Positions 61,962 through 64,000 of a DNA stretch of 64,000 bases are shown here, piece after piece (within the stretch, counting starts at the first letter, position 1; each line of letters begins with the position of its first letter). A program made the position numbers and the translations under genes. The DNA lies in NCBI RefSeq assembly GCF_000737245.1, contig NZ_JPQU01000089.1:143711-207710 (forward strand). Direction: 5' to 3'. Below the pieces are notes generated by a model that saw only the letters and a list, made by a program, of their open reading frames with translations, was not told the origin of the DNA and ran no database searches. Origin of the DNA: Pseudomonas syringae. GTDB lineage: Bacteria > Pseudomonadota > Gammaproteobacteria > Pseudomonadales > Pseudomonadaceae.

Positions 61962-63007
61962 TCCGTTCCGCCGATACCATGTTCGCCCGGCTGTTCGGGG
62001 GGGCGGTGATTGCCATTCTGCTTGCGCATTTGCTGGCTTTCATCTGGTTTGCGCTCTACGGATTTCCGTCTCCACCTCCTCCGCCGCCCATGCCCCAATC
62101 CGCGCAAGCCGCCCACAATGGCGAGCGGCCCCATGTCCCGTTCCCCGGCAGAAAACCGCCGCCCTTTGGCGGGCCAGTCGTGCCCCTGATCTTCCAGATG
62201 ATTACCCTGGTGATTGCCGCCTGGTTCGGCGCAAAGGCGCTGAGCAAACCCATGAGCCGCCTGAGTGAAGCCGCCGAACGCCTCAGCGAAAACCTCGACA
62301 GCCCGCCCATGGAAGTCAGTGGCCCGCAAGAGGCGCGCCAGGCGGCGCAGACCTTCAACCTGATGCAGCAACGCATCCGCGAGCAAGTCCAGCAGCGCGG
62401 CCGCATGCTGGCGGCGGTTTCCCATGACCTGCGTACGCCTTTGTCGCGGCTCAAGTTGCGCGTTGAGCAGATCGATGAACCCCGACTGCATGGCCAGATG
62501 AGCCAGGATCTGAACGACATGATCGGCATGCTCGACGCAACCCTGACGTATCTGAACGAGCAACGCACCAGCGAAATCGTGCAATTGTTCGACTTGCAGG
62601 CGCTGATCGAGTCCCTGACTGAAAACGCTCAGGACAATGGTGACGACGTGCAATGCAGCGGTCAATGCGAGCCTCTCAAGACACAACCGATGGCCTTGCG
62701 TTCGTGCATCAACAATCTCATCGACAATGCCCTGCGCTATGCCGGCCAGGCCCGGGTTGAAATCCATGACCAGGCTCAGCGGGTACAAGTGATAGTGGTC
62801 GATCATGGCCCTGGCATCAGCGTTGAGCATCATGAAACGGTCTTCGAACCGTTTTATCGCCTGGAAGGTTCACGCAATCGCAATTCTGGCGGGGTCGGCA
62901 TGGGCATGACCATCGCCCGTGACGCGGCGCGACGCATGGGTGGCGACCTGACGCTGGGGCAAACACCTGGCGGCGGCCTGACGGTGACCCTGGATCTGCC
63001 GCGCTGA
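61958..63007 (+). CDS. sensor histidine kinase
   Basis: Inner-membrane kinase of 349 residues. TM1 (VIAILLAHLLAFIWFALYGF) is followed by a short proline-rich periplasmic loop (about residues 35-68) and TM2 (PLIFQMITLVIAAWFGAKAL). HAMP follows, then the HisKA site AAVSHDLRTPLSRLKLRVEQ near residue 157, and the ATPase boxes CINNLIDNALRYAG, VVDHGPGISVEHHE and GVGMGMTIARDAARRMGG. The TTG at 61958 overlaps the regulator's stop; an ATG at 61979 is an alternative start. The loop lacks any known sensory domain. Confidence 0.88.
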   Translation: MIRSADTMFARLFGGAVIAILLAHLLAFIWFALYGFPSPPPPPPMPQSAQAAHNGERPHVPFPGRKPPPFGGPVVPLIFQMITLVIAAWFGAKALSKPMSRLSEAAERLSENLDSPPMEVSGPQEARQAAQTFNLMQQRIREQVQQRGRMLAAVSHDLRTPLSRLKLRVEQIDEPRLHGQMSQDLNDMIGMLDATLTYLNEQRTSEIVQLFDLQALIESLTENAQDNGDDVQCSGQCEPLKTQPMALRSCINNLIDNALRYAGQARVEIHDQAQRVQVIVVDHGPGISVEHHETVFEPFYRLEGSRNRNSGGVGMGMTIARDAARRMGGDLTLGQTPGGGLTVTLDLPR

Positions 63008-63126
63008 TTGCGCCCCGCGTGTAGCGGCGCCGATACAAAGCCCACATACCCTCGACAACCGCTGCCTCGAAGCTTGATAAGCCGGTGCACCGCCACCGGC
63101 TCAACCAACCTGAGGGAGTCAGCCTG

Positions 63127-63897
63127 ATGATCAGTGGCGTCAGCAGTAACAGCTATTCGAGCTACACCAACTCCAGTACGACGGCCAGCACGGCGGCGAG
63201 CAAAAAATTCCAGGAGCAATTGCTAGCCAAGCTCGATACCGACGGCGACGGCAGTATCAGCAAGGACGAATTGTCGACGGCGGCTTCATCGTCCGAAGGC
63301 AAGGACGGCATTACCGTCACCCTGAGCGATGCGTTCGGCGACCTGGACAGCAACGATGACGACAGCCTGGATGCCAGCGAACTGGCTTCCATGCAGATGC
63401 CACCGCCACCACCGCGTGATGCAGCAGCGGAGACTGAGGCCGCCGAAAACCTGCTCAGCGCGCTGGATACCGACGGTGACGGCACTATCAATAGCAATGA
63501 GCTGACCGCAGGTCTGAGCAGCGCCGGCAGCACCGCCGACAGCTCCCAAGTGTTCGATGCGCTGGATACCAACGAAGATGGCACCGTCAGCCTTGACGAG
63601 TTGACCGCCAGCCTGCAACCGTCGGCGCCACCGGCCCCGCCAACAGCGACATCGACATCGACCGCTTCGACAGAAGAGGCCAGCGCGCAGCTGTTCAGGG
63701 CAATGGATGCTGACAGCGATGGCAGCATCAACGCCAGCGAACTGAGCAGCGCCTTAAGCTCTACCCTGAGCACTGCCTCAAACAGCAGCGACGACACAAC
63801 CGCCCAGGCCCTGAGCCGAATGGTTGCCGCGCTGACCGAGCGTTACGATACCGACGGCAGCAAACCGGTCGGCAAGTACCTCAATACTGCGGCTTGA
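63127..63897 (+). CDS. multi EF-hand protein
   Basis: The 256-residue protein has a serine/threonine/alanine-rich N-terminus and five EF-hand-type loops: LDTDGDGSISKDE (about residue 36), LDSNDDDSLDASE (about 75), LDTDGDGTINSNE (about 117), LDTNEDGTVSLDE (about 150) and MDADSDGSINASE (about 195). Proline-rich linkers separate them. Calcium binding is likely. No classical signal peptide is seen at the ATG at 63127, which has GAGGGAG upstream. It follows the two-component pair by 120 bases and is probably its partner or target. Isolated EF-hand proteins in other proteobacteria act in calcium signalling or as effectors. Confidence 0.82.
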   Translation: MISGVSSNSYSSYTNSSTTASTAASKKFQEQLLAKLDTDGDGSISKDELSTAASSSEGKDGITVTLSDAFGDLDSNDDDSLDASELASMQMPPPPPRDAAAETEAAENLLSALDTDGDGTINSNELTAGLSSAGSTADSSQVFDALDTNEDGTVSLDELTASLQPSAPPAPPTATSTSTASTEEASAQLFRAMDADSDGSINASELSSALSSTLSTASNSSDDTTAQALSRMVAALTERYDTDGSKPVGKYLNTAA

Positions 63898-63916
63898 GTC
63901 AGACGCTAAACCGCAT

Positions 63917-64000
63917 CGCCCTTATCGCGGGCAAGCACCGCTCCCACAGGTTTTGGTGATCCGTAGGAGCGCGCTTGCCCGCGAAGAACGATGACGCGGT
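63917..64000. repeat. REP arms (family F, then family B) at the window edge
   Basis: GCCCTTATCGCGGGCAAGCA and CGCTCCCACAGG, then GTAGGAGCGCGCTTGCCCGC. The second palindrome is cut by the end of the window. Confidence 0.7.

Overview
The window is a roughly 64 kb chromosomal segment of a Pseudomonas, most likely of the P. fluorescens lineage. The evidence is high coding density and GC content, the acnD/prpF-type methylcitrate operon, the OprI lipoprotein, a cysteine-cluster CysH typical of APS reductases, a kdpFABCDE operon, and more than twenty REP-type palindromes of several families between genes. No tRNA, rRNA, CRISPR array, intact insertion sequence or prophage was seen.

Layout. 1-4.5 kb: an alpha/beta hydrolase, then PEP synthase (ppsA) divergent from its regulatory kinase/phosphotransferase (ppsR). 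4.5-11.8 kb: a minus-strand methylcitrate (propionate) operon, gntR-prpB-prpC-acnD-prpF, with a clear GntR/FadR-type operator upstream and a REP element in each of the prpB-prpC, prpC-acnD and acnD-prpF gaps. 11.9-15.0 kb: a tightly packed three-gene unit of retropepsin-like zinc-protease family protein, membrane-anchored inactive transglutaminase and ATP-grasp glutamate-ligase-like protein. 15.0-24.7 kb: a scarred accessory region with an Ig-like protein, an internally deleted autotransporter barrel, a 3'-truncated protein resembling P47/TULIP lipid-binding proteins, fragments of further genes, an orphan 5'-truncated Rhs, a secreted cysteine-pair repeat protein, and the core gene pabB with a second, degenerate copy of its own 3' end downstream.

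24.8-31.3 kb returns to core genes: cysH, cysB, a universal stress protein, a 5'-nucleotidase, a ketopantoate-reductase-family enzyme, a thioredoxin-like protein, DAHP synthase and a GNAT protein. 31.9-40.3 kb is envelope-related: OprI, a long imperfect inverted repeat, an L,D-transpeptidase, TesA divergent from a YbbA/YbbP-type ABC system, GreB and a PI-PLC-like protein. 40.7-47.6 kb: DoxX, an MltF-like lytic transglycosylase, TatD, a chemotaxis receptor, a short membrane protein, a thioesterase and a CHAD protein. 47.6-51.5 kb: a translationally coupled MoxR-DUF58-TgpA operon. 52.4-60.5 kb: the complete kdpFABCDE potassium uptake operon, with CGTAAAG repeats in front of it. 60.8-63.9 kb: a small LuxR-type regulator, a response regulator/histidine kinase pair and a five-EF-hand protein.

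The most promising material for new biology is the three-gene ATP-grasp/transglutaminase/protease unit, the accessory region with its pabB 3'-end duplication, and the two-component/EF-hand module at the right edge. Reading-frame starts were chosen from visible Shine-Dalgarno sequences, and family assignments come from motifs read by eye, not from database searches.
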